Below, one piece after another: positions 28,601 through 38,929 of a stretch of DNA of 64,000 bases; position 1 is the stretch's first letter, and each line of letters begins with the position of its first letter. The stretch is from Cocos nucifera (taxonomy: Eukaryota; Streptophyta; Magnoliopsida; Arecales; Arecaceae). The stretch covers positions 1,093,001-1,157,000 of the forward strand of contig QRFJ01000295.1 of NCBI GenBank assembly GCA_006176705.1, in the 5' to 3' direction. Below the pieces are notes generated by a model. That model was not told the origin of the DNA and ran no database searches. It saw only the letters and a list, made by a program, of their open reading frames with translations. Made by a program: the position numbers and the translations under genes.

Positions 28601-31600
28601 TCACCATGTTCCCTCTCGAAAGGCTTTCCCCGTGCTACCATGGCTTCTCCTGAAGAGCTTCCTTGGCTAGATTCCACCTCATCTCCTCTATTAGCAATAA
28701 TGCAATAACTCCATCTTGAGGGTTTCAACGTGACTCAAGTTCATGATAAGATTATTTCAAGATTCTGGCATAAAATAGAGTAGAATGCTAGCCTTCTCTT
28801 CATCTTCAATTCTTACATCTAGGACCGAAAGCTTGCTCACAATATAATTGAATATACCCAAGTTCTCTTGAACTGGTGCCCCGTCTTTCATCTTTAGATT
28901 GTATAATTGCCGTCTCAAATAGATTTTATTTATCAAAGACTTTCTTTAGAGGTTCTTCAATTTTCCCAAATCCCTTTTGCAGTAGTCTCGGCCTCGATAT
29001 TGAATAATACCGAATCATCCAACGCTAAGTAGAGGTTCGCCATTGCGAGCTTGTCTTTTTCCTCATGTTACCCATCCGTCATCTCATGTGGTTTGTGTTC
29101 CTTTCCTTATAAAGCAACTTCATAACCATCTTTAATTAATACCGCTTGCATTTTCATCTTCCAGAGTGCAAAGTTTGATCCATCAAACTTTGGTATCTCA
29201 TACTTGATTGTCGTCGTCTTGCCCGCCATTGTTTCAAGAAATCAAACCAACTACAAAAGAATTTTCTGGCTTTGATACTAAACTGAAAGAATCGACCATG
29301 GGATAACCGAGCACACCTCGATCCACATGGCACACAAGCACAGTAAAAAGATCGTTTTGTAGAGGAAAGATTTTGAACAAATATAGAACGCAAAAGGTGG
29401 AGATAATTAAGTAATAAAATAAAAGAAAAGAAAGCACACCACATTTACGTGGTTCGGCCTCTTAACTTGGCCTACGTCCACGGGCAAGATTTCCTTGACG
29501 TTCCGTCTTTTATTCCACGGTATAAAAGAGTACAAAATTGTAGGAGAAAAATAATACGGAGACTCTCTTTACAAAGAAAAGATCTCTCTTTAATTTTCTC
29601 AAGAAAGGCCTCACAAAACTCTACAATTTTTTTTGAACCCTCTTTGGACTCTCCATGCTCTCTAGATGCACACACACGCTACTTTCACCACACACATGCT
29701 TCACAGTATCTCATCCTTTTAAATATGATAAGAATCCTCTTTTCAGTAGTTCATAGGAGTCCTGAAAGAATTTGTTCTCCTAATACGAGTCGAACATGTC
29801 CTTGATGGAGTCTTAGAATATTTTTCAACCTTCAGATCATGACCGCAATCCTTTCTGGCCGCTAGATTTTATGGTCCATTCACAAATTCCGTAGACCCCT
29901 TGGATTAGTCACAATCCGAGTCCAAACAGAAAATCCCATCGTGTCTGTTTGCATCCATCAAGCCGATTCTCTCGGAAGCCAAGCCGGCTAGACTGCGTCC
30001 AACCCAAAATCCTATTTTTGTCTAACTGAGACAGTCGGCTCGGCTGCATGCCAGAGTTGGCCCAACTGATACAGATTCGTATCTTCTCCGTCTGGATTCC
30101 GTTTGGACTGTTCTTGAGCTCATTAGACTCCATTCATCGTCCTGGACCTTGCTGTGGGCTGAGTCCCTATATTTTTTTATTTATTCTTCACATGGGCTTC
30201 AATCTATCAATCTTCAACCTTCATGGTTCTTCTTCAAGTTGATTAAAGGCTTTTCTAACTTCTAGAAACTCTATTGGATCCTTCGGTTCTGGCTATCAGT
30301 TGGACTGCATGGAAGGAGCATAATGCTCAAATCTTTGTGAGGAGACACTCTTCTCCAAACTTGTTTCTCAATTCTTCTGTCAATTATTTCATGGATTGGA
30401 TCATTCTTTGTAGTTCTAGATCTTAGGTGAGCATAGACAAAGTTCATCAGGCTCTCAAGGACTATAACCTCTCCTAGTGCTCTTCTCCCCTGCCCTGGCT
30501 CTTCATCTATTCCCTCCTTTCATCTTCCCTGCTTCTGCTTGTTTTTGTGTTCTTCGTTTCATGGTTTTGTTGTGCTTGTTTTTCTATTTCCCCGCTTCTT
30601 TGTAGCTTTCATTTGTAATATTTTAATTCCTTAATAAATTAGCAGTTCTTCCCTCTCTTTTTATCCCAAAAAAAAAAAAAAAAAATCCAGAAAGTCTCTA
30701 GGTAGATGGACAGCTGAAATATGAAGGAAGATATTACTGGATAGGCTCATCATGCTAAAATTCTCTCCCAGTCCGTCGTCTTTTAGGACACTAGCGATAT
30801 AGGTACCAAGCAACATTCACAAAATTATTGATGATTTTTATCAGGAAGAATATGCTTTGTAACACCTTCAATTACAATGAATAATTGATCCTTAATTTGT
30901 TGGTTTTGACTTCGACTTTCCTTGAATATAATAATCCACAGACAGGTCCAAGCCAGCAGTTTCACTTTCTTGTCATGAGTTGTGGTTAATGGAGCATCAG
31001 AAAAATTGATCAAAGGCATCATAATAATCCATATGTAACCATTCAGGCAGAAGGGATGTTCAGGCTTGCCATAAATGTACCGGTAAATACAGAGCACTGT
31101 AGAAATTAAAGATCAACCCAATAAATAATGAAGTAGTTTAAAAGAGATATTCTCCTAACCTTCTCTCTGTTACTTTTCTATAACCTTTTCTGGATTCTAT
31201 AGAGTTTCTACGTAAACACAAGATGCATATGCCAGCTAACGTAATGGCACTAAATCGATAATATCAGATGAAATGAATGCTTAGTCATAAGGAGCAACTC
31301 ACACTACAAACTTTCTGTTTTTTTCTCTGGTCATTCGTTGCTTCACGAAGACATATATATCCCACAATAACTCTTAATCTAACAAAGTTCACAGCTCGCG
31401 GAAACTTAAATGCATGTTACAACTAAAAAATACAGGCCTAAAAATCTCTGGTAATCGGATTTACATGCTTCTTACTTTCTTCTGGCACAATTAAAACAGA
31501 ACTGAGATGCATCACATATATACTGTTGTCCAAATACATGATCCTATTGCAGAATACATGACATATATGAACAAGATCATACCTGGAAGAAAACAGCTTC

Positions 31601-33856
31601 TGGATGGTTGCACACAGCACATCGAACAGACTTGGTACGAGGAAGAGTTGGGTCTGCTGCCACATCTTGTAGGACTTGTGTGCATTCTCCAGTGGAGTGA
31701 TGTATCTCATTTCTATAGACACAGTTGTCATCAGCAACCTCCTGACAGCAAAAGGATCCCCTTCAGAACATTGGTGAGAAGAAATACGTAAAAGGATAGA
31801 AAAATGCTATGCAAACACTGATGAGATCCTAAGCACATATGGAGGAGATGCTTCCTATGCGGCCATGCAACATATAAGCTTGCATGTGATCAGTGCAAGA
31901 AAGCATTATTTGTTAACTAGAAATGAATGAGCTCATCTGTCATCATCTATAACAACTCCACCCTTCCAAAAAAATAATTAAGATTGGCAGAGAAGAAAGT
32001 GCATGATGAATGTCATGAAGAACTCATACTGAACATATATCAAAGAAAGATCAAGTGCCAACCCATGAAAAAAATGAAAAAGAAAAAAGCTTATCTGCCA
32101 TCAGTTAAAGACATGGAAGGGTCTAATTCACTTCCAAAATGGTTAATGAAGGGGGGATAATCACATGCTATAGATCTTCAGGTACACGCTACCTACACAT
32201 ATTTAGGTAAGAAATCGGTTGCAAGATAGAGGAGTTGTTGAATAAGAAGTGGATATTAAAGAATCGAATTTACCATATCATGCAGTGTAGGACTCGGAGA
32301 GAGAAATCATGTAAGCACATAAGCAAGTTATACTTCAACCTTAATCCTCCAAAAAATCTACCACTTTTTATAAAGCATGGATATCATATGAATTGGTTTT
32401 CTTGTATTACATATCACAGTCAAAAAGCATGAACATAATATATAAAGAAAGATTTGGTCTCTCCCTGTTTATAAGATCCAAAGCATAGAGCATAATTCCA
32501 CATCCTTCAATTCAACTGAACGATTCAAAAGGAAGCATATTGTCAAAGCATAATTAAGGAAAAATAATTGCTACAGAAATGGATTTCCTCAGCCCTCAAA
32601 AGCATCTTACTCAAGTCCACAGCTACAACAATGAAAAGGATCGAACATGTGGTTCAGCCTTGTCCTACTCCTCTAAAGCTAGGCAATAAAAATCTATAAG
32701 AAAAACCATTTTTTCAAAAAAAAAAAATGGTTTGTCCTCCAAAGGTACGTACTCCAATCCACTTGATCATAAAGATATATCCTAAACAACCTTGAACACT
32801 ATGCACAACGTTTTTTGCACTGGTCTTAAATTTTACATTTTCAAAGGCCAGAAATAACCCACGAAGAAACAAAATTTCTTCAGTAAAAGCTCTTATATAG
32901 GAGAACAATATCACCATAGCCATCCTCTGAAAAGTAAAGAAAGATTACCCATCTTATAACTTTAACTAAAAGTGCTGTCTTTTTAAAGAAATAGTTTCCA
33001 CAAAAGGCTGGACAAGCAATTCTTCAAAATCCTCCCCCTTGGGGAATAAGAGAAAAACATAAGTAGATATCATGAAACAATAAGTGCTTTTCCTCCGCAG
33101 AAGTAATGGAAAAACTTTGGAAAGCAGGAAGCAAATAGGCCCCATGAAATTATCACCTTCCATCTCAGAGACTGTCATGAACTGCCAATAAAGTCTAAAA
33201 CCATTTACATCACAGCCATAATAACCAGTCTGTCACCCATTAGAGAATGACTCCAGCTTCTTAAAACAATAGTTGAAACATTCATGTGTCAAAGGCACCT
33301 ATTCCTCCAGACAAACCAACATAGTATATAATCATCTTGTAACAGAAGCAACCCACAATATTTCACCCCAAGGCCCCATAGTTTACCCCCAAATATAATG
33401 ACATAAATCTTACATCTTGATTACAATTTTGATAAACACATTCAACTGTATACAGCCCTAGCTAGTTCTATATAGTCATGACCTTAAGAACAAAAATCCA
33501 ATAACTTTGTTTGTTTTGAGTTACAAATGGAGCACCAGGTGTTGGTAATATAATGGAAAAGGTTATTACAACCCTTGGGTTATATATATATATATATGAT
33601 ATGACCTCTCATAAAGACTGTAAGAGAAGACATGGTTCTAAAAGGGAGAGAGGGGAACCTGATGATCGCAGTTGCGGCAGGCATAGAGGAGGATCTTCTG
33701 TTCCCTGTCTTCCTTCGGGTAGAGTATATTGTTGCTGTACCAAGACAAGAAGAAGAAATATTAAAAACGAAAACGTGGGATGCTCTAAAGAAGTCATAAC
33801 CTTTAGTTTTTCTTGGTGCAAGCTCACCATTCTCGGCAGAACTTCATGGTACTCAT
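19665..33856 (-). CDS. NRPB9: DNA-directed RNA polymerase subunit RPB9 (complete, four exons)
   Basis: Exons on the minus strand: 33856-33828 (ATG), 33734-33659, 31741-31583 and 19745-19665 (TGA). Every junction is AG/GT and the lengths (29, 76, 159, 81) join in phase to 114 residues, the usual length of eukaryotic RPB9. The N-terminal zinc ribbon has C7-x2-C10 (FCRECNNILYP) and C29-x2-C32 (YACRNCDHQ). The second, TFIIS-type ribbon has C76-x2-C79 (VRCAVCNHPEAVFFQ) and C103-x4-C108 (FVCCNPSCGHRWRD). DPTLPRTK between them is a family hallmark. RPB9 is a small subunit of nuclear RNA polymerase II that contributes to start-site choice and fidelity. Intron 3 is about 11.8 kb and holds three nested mobile elements; no coding base is lost. 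Exon 4 is easily missed because the longer overlapping open frame is in another phase. Confidence 0.95.
20303..21284 (-). repeat. Copia 3' LTR (982 bp)
   Basis: Begins tgaaagaatc and ends ttcaatctatca on the plus strand, aligning with 29284-30209 throughout. Confidence 0.9.
21421..25346 (-). mobile_element. Element 2: gag-type non-autonomous LTR element nested in the Copia
   Basis: LTRs at 21421-22337 and 24419-25346 (917 and 928 bp), TG..CA ends, with 5-bp target duplication GGTTT at 21416-21420 and 25347-25351. A primer-binding-like site (minus TTGGCGCTAGAAGGAGG) abuts the 5' LTR at 24402-24418, and a purine tract (minus AAATGGGAGGACTATT) abuts the 3' LTR. The 2.1-kb interior holds only a short gag start (about 24000-24400) and a minisatellite. 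With no enzyme domains it must have been moved in trans. Removing it rejoins the Copia RNase H end to its 3' end. Confidence 0.93.
22480..23985 (-). repeat. Minisatellite inside element 2
   Basis: Tandem units built on GAGATCTTATCTCC followed by a variable TGCGGTCGAGGTT segment and either a short GCCTCGGGG or a longer GATGCGGACGCTCGGG spacer. It is the reverse complement of the array in element 3, as expected because the two elements lie on opposite strands. Open frames through it are incidental. Confidence 0.9.
25351..26785 (-). pseudogene. Copia reverse transcriptase and RNase H (broken)
   Basis: The minus-strand frame at 26785-26246 starts NKTWELVVLP and covers the RT N-terminus (FKAHLVVKRYAQ, DVKTTFLYGDL, KSLYGLKQ). 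A frameshift near 26250-26300 passes to a second frame, 26301-25654, with YVNDMMVVG (normally YVDD), QILGMKV, the GSLIFAMVCTRPNIA region and DKRRSTTGYVF. RNase H continues to 25351 (SRTKHIDIRYHFVRD). The altered catalytic Asp and the frameshifts show it is dead. Confidence 0.9.
27220..28530 (-). pseudogene. Copia protease and integrase (broken)
   Basis: The frame 28527-27787 holds a protease motif WILDSRASFHM (the active-site Gly of DSGAS is changed to Arg) and the pre-integrase zinc site WHRRLRHM with CENCIYGKQ. The integrase core resumes at about 27610 with EFEEFCGEHEIRR and TPQQNGVAKRFNRT. A TGA at 27466-27468 interrupts it before the ATSIACYLINRAP part (27462-27220). Stops and substitutions make it non-functional. 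Confidence 0.88.
28531..29267 (-). pseudogene. Copia gag (broken)
   Basis: Minus-strand translation shows a Copia gag (UBN2-like) signature, including FALWKMKMQAVLIKDG and LYNLKMKDGAPVQENL, with several stops. It follows the primer-binding site at 29268-29280 and matches the shorter gag fragment at 16735-16975. Confidence 0.8.
29284..30209 (-). repeat. Copia 5' LTR (926 bp)
   Basis: Begins tgaaagaatcg and ends ttcaatctatca on the plus strand. Followed by the ATCTT target duplication at 30210-30214. Confidence 0.9.
30690..31582 (-). other. RPB9 intron 3, exon-3-proximal part
   Basis: Host intron sequence between the LINE poly-A and exon 3. AT-rich with no other feature seen. Confidence 0.7.
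31742..33658 (-). other. RPB9 intron 2 (1.9 kb)
   Basis: AT-rich host intron. It contains a short TA run near 33581-33596. No mobile element or coding exon was recognised. Confidence 0.75.
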
Positions 33857-34570
33857 CGCTGCTGCTGCTGCTGAGGCTGTGAGCTTCCCCTATTGCTGCC
33901 TTGCCCTTCTCTCTGATGCGCGTCTACGTTGAAGTCTATTTTTAGTGAGGCCTTCGGAGGAATGGGGAATGGGTGACGGGGTGGAATCGGGCGAACTCCG
34001 TTATAAATAAAGATGACATCACGAACTTCACCATTTGGAGGAAGTAAAGCGGTCACCATGGGCATCGTTTGCGGCCAGGAGTGGGCGGTGGTAACTGAGT
34101 TGTGGTCTGAGGAAGAGTACAAAAAATGAGACCAAAAAAGCTGGTTAACTCGCAGTTTCGTAGCGTTGGAGACTGGGGGGCTGCTTGCACGAGAAAGTGG
34201 AGATGCAGATAATTCTGAGGTTATTACAATCATTATTTTAAACTTTGTTACAAAATTCAAAATAATTACTCGTTCAAGAAAGAAATAAAGCGAAATAAAG
34301 CGCGATGATGCCCATGGCCATGCTCGGACATCATGTTCATGATGTGACGCATGTGCATAAAGGCAGATAGGTGTGCTATTTAGTTAGGGTTATGGCAGAT
34401 AGATGTCCTCTTTTGTTGGGTGGGAACACGGGAGCTTGCTAAGTGGCCAGGGGTTTTTGGGTTTAAAAAGTATAGTTAAAAGCTGGGCTACTTGGGTTCT
34501 TTTCCTCCGGGCAGGCGGATCTTATTGCTTTTATACAATTCTAGTCCATGGGAATGTGCTTTCCATGTAT
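33857..34570 (-). promoter_or_regulatory. RPB9 5' leader and promoter region
   Basis: GC-richer than the introns. A CAG trinucleotide run lies at about 33857-33873, immediately upstream of the ATG. An open frame from 34260 ends at a TGA that overlaps the RPB9 ATG (ATGA, 33853-33856). It could act as an upstream frame if transcription starts that far back. No TATA box was assigned. Confidence 0.4.
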
Positions 34571-34714
34571 GAAACATCTGCAGTTACAGGATAAATAAGA
34601 TATAAAAAATTAAAATTATTTCACACGACTGAAGAAATCTTATTTGAGCAAAAATTATTCATATGTCTTCAATATGCAAAACATAAATAACTCATTTGGA
34701 TCGACTCGAATGAC

Positions 34715-35557
34715 CTAAAAAGCTCTCACAAATATACTAATCATGACAAGCTCGAGAATAGTACTAATAGGCAATTGGCCTCTTAAAGTTGTGCTTGTCG
34801 ATGCATCAAAGACTTTTTTGTGTGAGCTAGATGGCTCTTCAGATGCATCTAAGGTCAGTTGATCTGCTTTTGGAAAGTCAGCAGGAGCGTTAACACTTTC
34901 CCCTAGAGCATCTGTGGGTGCATCAACAACATCCTCTTCTGAAGACTCTATAAGAGCCTCAGCTACCTCTGGAGCCTCTTCTGAAGGATCGGTCATCTCT
35001 GATGAGGCAGATATAGAGGCAATGCATGGTGTACCATCAATTCTAGGTGGGATGATGGGCTCAGAAATCTGGAGGATTGAAATATTATATGGCATTGTCA
35101 TAACCTTCTTAATCAAGATGGAGGTGTGTGGGGCTCCTAGGATGGCCGATCCAAACACCACTGACTCACTGGCCTTGTGAGTGACGTTCAAGAACCCCAT
35201 TCTTTTGGTAGCAACGCCGATGGTTTGGAAGAGGATGGTGATGAGGAAACTCTTGCGTGGTATGCGGCTGATCTTTCTAATATCATAATAGCCGAGGATT
35301 ACATGGACTTCCATGACATGCTTGAGGCTTTCTTCAGGAAGGAAGGAGATTGCAGATATTTTAGAGTTGTCAACAATGAGAATGGTGATGGTTTGACGGT
35401 GGTTGATTTCATTGACAAGCTTTGTTTGGTTGAGATAGTTGTTGAAGATGGTGAACTTGGGGAATGGCTCAAGAATAGCTGTGATGTTAAAGGCCATGGA
35501 AGAGGATAAAAAGAGGAAGGGAAGGAGGAGGATCACAACTTGGGGCTTAGGGACCAT
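34715..35557 (-). CDS. Fasciclin-like arabinogalactan protein, copy 1 (intact, intronless)
   Basis: 280 residues. A signal peptide (about 1-22, LLLPFLFLSSSMA) is followed at once by FNITAILEPFPKF, the usual start of a single FAS1 domain in FLA proteins. The H2-like region (VMEVHVILGYYD) lies about residues 80-95. Residues about 185-255 are rich in Pro, Ser, Ala and Thr with acidic spacers, suited to arabinogalactan attachment. The hydrophobic C-terminus (ILELVMISIFV) fits a GPI-anchor signal. Family role: cell-wall or plasma-membrane glycoprotein in adhesion and wall structure; nearest in architecture to single-FAS1 FLAs such as FLA14. A TATA-like box lies near 35635. Start chosen at the Met before the signal peptide. 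Confidence 0.85.
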   Translation of the reverse strand: MVPKPQVVILLLPFLFLSSSMAFNITAILEPFPKFTIFNNYLNQTKLVNEINHRQTITILIVDNSKISAISFLPEESLKHVMEVHVILGYYDIRKISRIPRKSFLITILFQTIGVATKRMGFLNVTHKASESVVFGSAILGAPHTSILIKKVMTMPYNISILQISEPIIPPRIDGTPCIASISASSEMTDPSEEAPEVAEALIESSEEDVVDAPTDALGESVNAPADFPKADQLTLDASEEPSSSHKKVFDASTSTTLRGQLPISTILELVMISIFVRAF

Positions 35558-35644
35558 CTTGGTATGGGTTTGGTTTGAGTTGCTAGTGCGAATAGGAGAT
35601 CGTGGTTTGGTAGGACGAGGAAAGGAGTAAATGGAATATATAAG

Positions 35645-36065
35645 AAGAGCAATTTGGAGAGGGGAGAGGGATCGGTTAGATTTACTATATTTGAAATTCG
35701 AAATTACAATTATGAGAAGATCGACAGTTTGTAAGTTAAGGATGAATTAGATAAAATGTTTAAGTTATCGTGATAGCTTGGAACGTAACTATTTCGACAC
35801 TAAACTTGGTGATAGATTTGGACTTCAAAGAAGTTTAGACCATTAGAGATGACTTGTAAGCATTGGGACCATTCGATAGTCTGATAATTTGAATGGTTGA
35901 TGGGTTTATGACCTGGCTTGATATGGTATAGTAAGCATAGTTAACCAACTTAAATTGCAAGTTCATTGAATACATGAGGTATATCATTAAAGTTCCCATA
36001 AATAAGATGGTGCAAACCATCATGTGATGTTGTCATTTATAATTTTCAACTTTTTTTCAATCATA
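35645..36065 (-). other. Upstream flank of FLA copy 1
   Basis: AT-rich sequence matching the flank of FLA copy 2 (about 46120-46505). Ends at the element 3 target duplication (36066-36070, ACCTC). Confidence 0.7.
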
Positions 36066-36070
36066 ACCTC

Positions 36071-37038
36071 TGTTGGGGATAAACCCTACTCCTGCCGAAG
36101 TCCAGTTCGATGCTCAGTCTAATTCAATCGATAGCCACATAAGAGCTTCAGTAGATGGATCTTAGCCAACTCTTTCAGCCGGCCGAACTCCTCAGCGATC
36201 GAGCTCCTTCATACTCCCAGCGGTCGAACCTTAGTCGAACTCCTTCATCCGGTTGAACTCCTCAGCAACCGAGCTTCAGTCGACTCCTGTGAGAGCCAAA
36301 CTCCCTCCGCGCTCTTTCGGTCAGACGCCTACGGAAGCTGAACTCCCTCCAAGCTTTCCCTTCGGTTGGACTTCTTCAGGAGTCGGACTCCTCCCAGACA
36401 TTTCCTTCGATCGATCGGACTCCTCAGCGGCTGAGCTCCTTTCGAACTCTCCAACGATCGAGCCTTAGCTGCACTCCTCCAGCCAGACGCCTACGGGAGC
36501 CGAACTCCTTCCGAGCTTTTTCTTTAGGAGTCTGAACTCCTTTGAAATCGATATATGCCGAAGTCCATCAACCAATGCCCGCTTTCTTAGAGCTATGGCC
36601 ATTAAATCTCGATGAACGATCGCCATCAGTCTGCTGCAGGCGACAACGATCCGCTATCAGGTGGTGATGGCTGTCACCATCAATCTATGGCAGGCAGCGC
36701 TGCAGACGACGTCTTCCTTCGTGATTGACCCGGTCAGACCTCGAGCGGCCCACTATCAGATGGCTGTAACTATCACCATCAAGCTTCGCCTATAAAAAGG
36801 ACCATCTAGATACGCTAACTCTAAGCTCGAAGCTCTCCTTTTCTTCTTTAAACTCTGTCGAACTCATTTTAGAGCACTCCATATCTGTTGGTCAGAAAAG
36901 CTGACTTGATCGTCGGAGGGTCCTACCAGAGCCAACCCCCAACGACTCCAGACGAAACTTTATTTTACAGATTCCAACGGTGACCTCGTCCACCTCCACT
37001 CCAGTTGGATCCGACGACGATCAAATTCTATACTAATA
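36071..37038 (+). repeat. Element 3, 5' LTR
   Basis: Starts TGTTGGGGATAAACCC. A TATA box (TATAAAAAGG) lies at 36791-36800 with the likely RNA start shortly after. The inner end is diverged (ctaata for caccaaca). Confidence 0.9.
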
Positions 37039-37199
37039 GATTTGATGCTAGAAGGAGGGCTGCCTTTGTTCTTGAGATGTTCTTGAGGTCCCTTATTCTT
37101 AAAGGAGTGCTCAACGATGATTTCTCTCTTTCCTCTCTAGAGATCTCTCTTTTTCTCTCTAGAGTTCTTTTTCAAGAGAAAATACTCCCAAGAAGAGCT

Positions 37200-38240
37200 T
37201 CGATCCGATGATCGATGACCTCCACAGCCCGATCCCGTCCAGATCCATCTGTTCCTGCTTCAACCTCGGCAATTCAGATTCTACCTATACTCACGGTAGA
37301 TGTGGAACAATTCAACATGCTTGTCCGACAGGTCCGTGGCCTCATGGAGGCAATGCGGGCCATGCAGCAGCCTCCGATGGTGACTCCACCAGAAAACCCA
37401 CCATCTAAATGTCGAAAATCGACTCCAAGGAAGGTACTCGGGCCGGCATACCCACCGCCCCTTGGAAAGAGAAACAGAGGATCGAGGATTCATGTTCGGA
37501 TCAGGATTCTCCTCTAAGGAAGACCTTCCCCATTTGTAGTCGAAAGCCCCTCAAGATCTACAACCAAGATGATGCCCTCAATCACAGACTGCAGAAGATG
37601 GACCGATGGATTGAAGAGCTCGGCCACGTCGCCCTGGCTCATCATGCCGATGTCCACACCGATCCTTCCTTCTCCCTCCAAATTATGCAAGAGCCTATCC
37701 CGCCAAACTTCAAGCTCCCTCAATTCAAAAGCTACGATGGAACTTCTGATCCAGTTGATCATCTAGAGGCCTTTCGGACCATGATGCTACTCCACGGTGC
37801 TTTAGATGTCATACTGTGCTGAGCCTTTCCATCTATCTTAAAGAAAGTAGCTAGAAACTGGTACTCGACATTGAAGTCGGATGCGATCTTCTCTTTTGAC
37901 CAGATGAGCCATCAATTCATGGCCCACTTCATCAGCAGCCAACATCTATGCCGAAGTTTGGATTTTCTGATGAATGTCAAACAGAAGTAGGAAGAATCCA
38001 TCTGAGCTTACGTCATCCGATTTAACACCGCGGCATTGGAGGTTCGAGATCTAGACCAGTCCGTTGCAATGGCCACACTCAAAGGCGGCCTTCAGAAGAA
38101 TGACTTGCTGTTCTTCCTGAAGAAGAAGTATCTCAGGAACTTCGTCGATCTGCTGGCTCGGGCCAAAGGTTATGCCTGAGCTGAAGAGGCCTTCAGGGCC
38201 AAGGATGATGAAGGAAGGCCGAGTGAAGCTCGGCCGCGTT
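37200..38240 (+). pseudogene. Retrotransposon gag (Gypsy type), degenerate
   Basis: N-terminal part carries TVDVEQFNMLVRQVRGLMEA. A frame change passes to 37409-37822, which holds PPNFKLPQFKSYDGTSDPVD and HLEAFRTMMLLHGA, the start of a Retrotrans_gag domain. Translation continues through stops (after VILC and twice near VKQK) with KKVARNWYSTL, FMAHFISSQH and ALEVRDLDQSVAMATLKGGL. The order and spacing match Gypsy-type gag proteins. Several stops and a frameshift make it non-functional. Confidence 0.85.
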
Positions 38241-38929
38241 CATAGACTCCCCCTTAGGCCTGGGAGCGTGAAAGCTCCGACAAAGGGGCATGAAGTTCTT
38301 CCACAGAAGATTTCACAGGAGGATGGAATGAAGTTCGCGTAAGCGAGGTTGCCGAATTTTTCCTCGAGCTCGTCATCAAGGAAGTCTGACAAAGGGGCAT
38401 GAAGTTCTCCCACAGGTTTCACAAGGAGATGGAATGAAGTTCGGCCATGCTTATGACCTCCCTAGCGCAAGTAAGGCCTGAACTTCTTGAGCTCGTCATC
38501 AAGGAAGTCCCGATGAAAGGGTGCGAAGAAGTCCTCCCCCCAGAAGCTAGAACCACTATTGAGGGAGGAATGGCAAAAAGGTCAGCCGCCTCCCGGCATT
38601 GTAGATACTATCTCCAGGGCTTGGTACTTCGACGGGCTGTCATCTCTCAGCGACAATGCTAAGAGAAGCTTGCTCCAAATTGAGAAGGCCAGCATGAGAT
38701 AGAGAAAGTCGTCCGATCCAAAATTTACTGTCCGAAAAAACTTGGAGGAACAACACCCCCACGATCCTGAAATGGGGATGTATTGCGAATAACTTCTCCT
38801 CAGTAAAATTCTTTCCTTTCAATAATATTATTTCTAGATGCAAAAACTATGTGATGATAGAAAAGAAACAGTCAATAGTTACCATGTTAGGAACATGAGG
38901 AGAACCTCGTCCTAACACGAGCAGGTCAA

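Larger units (their letters stand above)
20303..30209 (-). mobile_element. Copia LTR retrotransposon, degenerate, minus strand, with nested insertion
   Basis: LTRs at 20303-21284 and 29284-30209, with target duplication ATCTT at 20298-20302 and 30210-30214. The primer-binding site, TAGTATCAAAGCC on the minus strand, is at 29268-29280. A purine-rich tract (minus CTTCAAGTGGAAGAAT) abuts the 3' LTR at about 21285-21300. In order from the 5' side come gag, protease, integrase, reverse transcriptase and RNase H, all on the minus strand and all interrupted by stops or frameshifts. Element 2 (21421-25346) is inserted after RNase H. Without it the Copia is about 6 kb. Confidence 0.93.
20277..30686 (+). 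mobile_element. 5'-truncated LINE in RPB9 intron 3, split by the Copia
   Basis: The visible body is 30210-30667, followed by poly-A at 30668-30685. It encodes the C-terminal part of a LINE polyprotein (SVLAISWTAWKEHNAQIF), with stops. A candidate target duplication is ccagaaaagt at 20267-20276 against ccagaaagt just after the poly-A at 30687; the match is imperfect. If correct, only about 20 bp of LINE lies left of the Copia. The 3' end is clear; the 5' end is inferred. Confidence 0.6.

Noticed and set aside
31438..31500. Peptide ending NPITRDF as the RPB9 C-terminus
   Set aside because: It superficially resembles the end of RPB9 but lacks the cysteines. The true exon with CCNPSCGHRWRD is at 19745-19665.
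34914..35630. Plus-strand frames across the FLA gene
   Set aside because: Antisense shadows of the intact minus-strand FLA; they show no family features.
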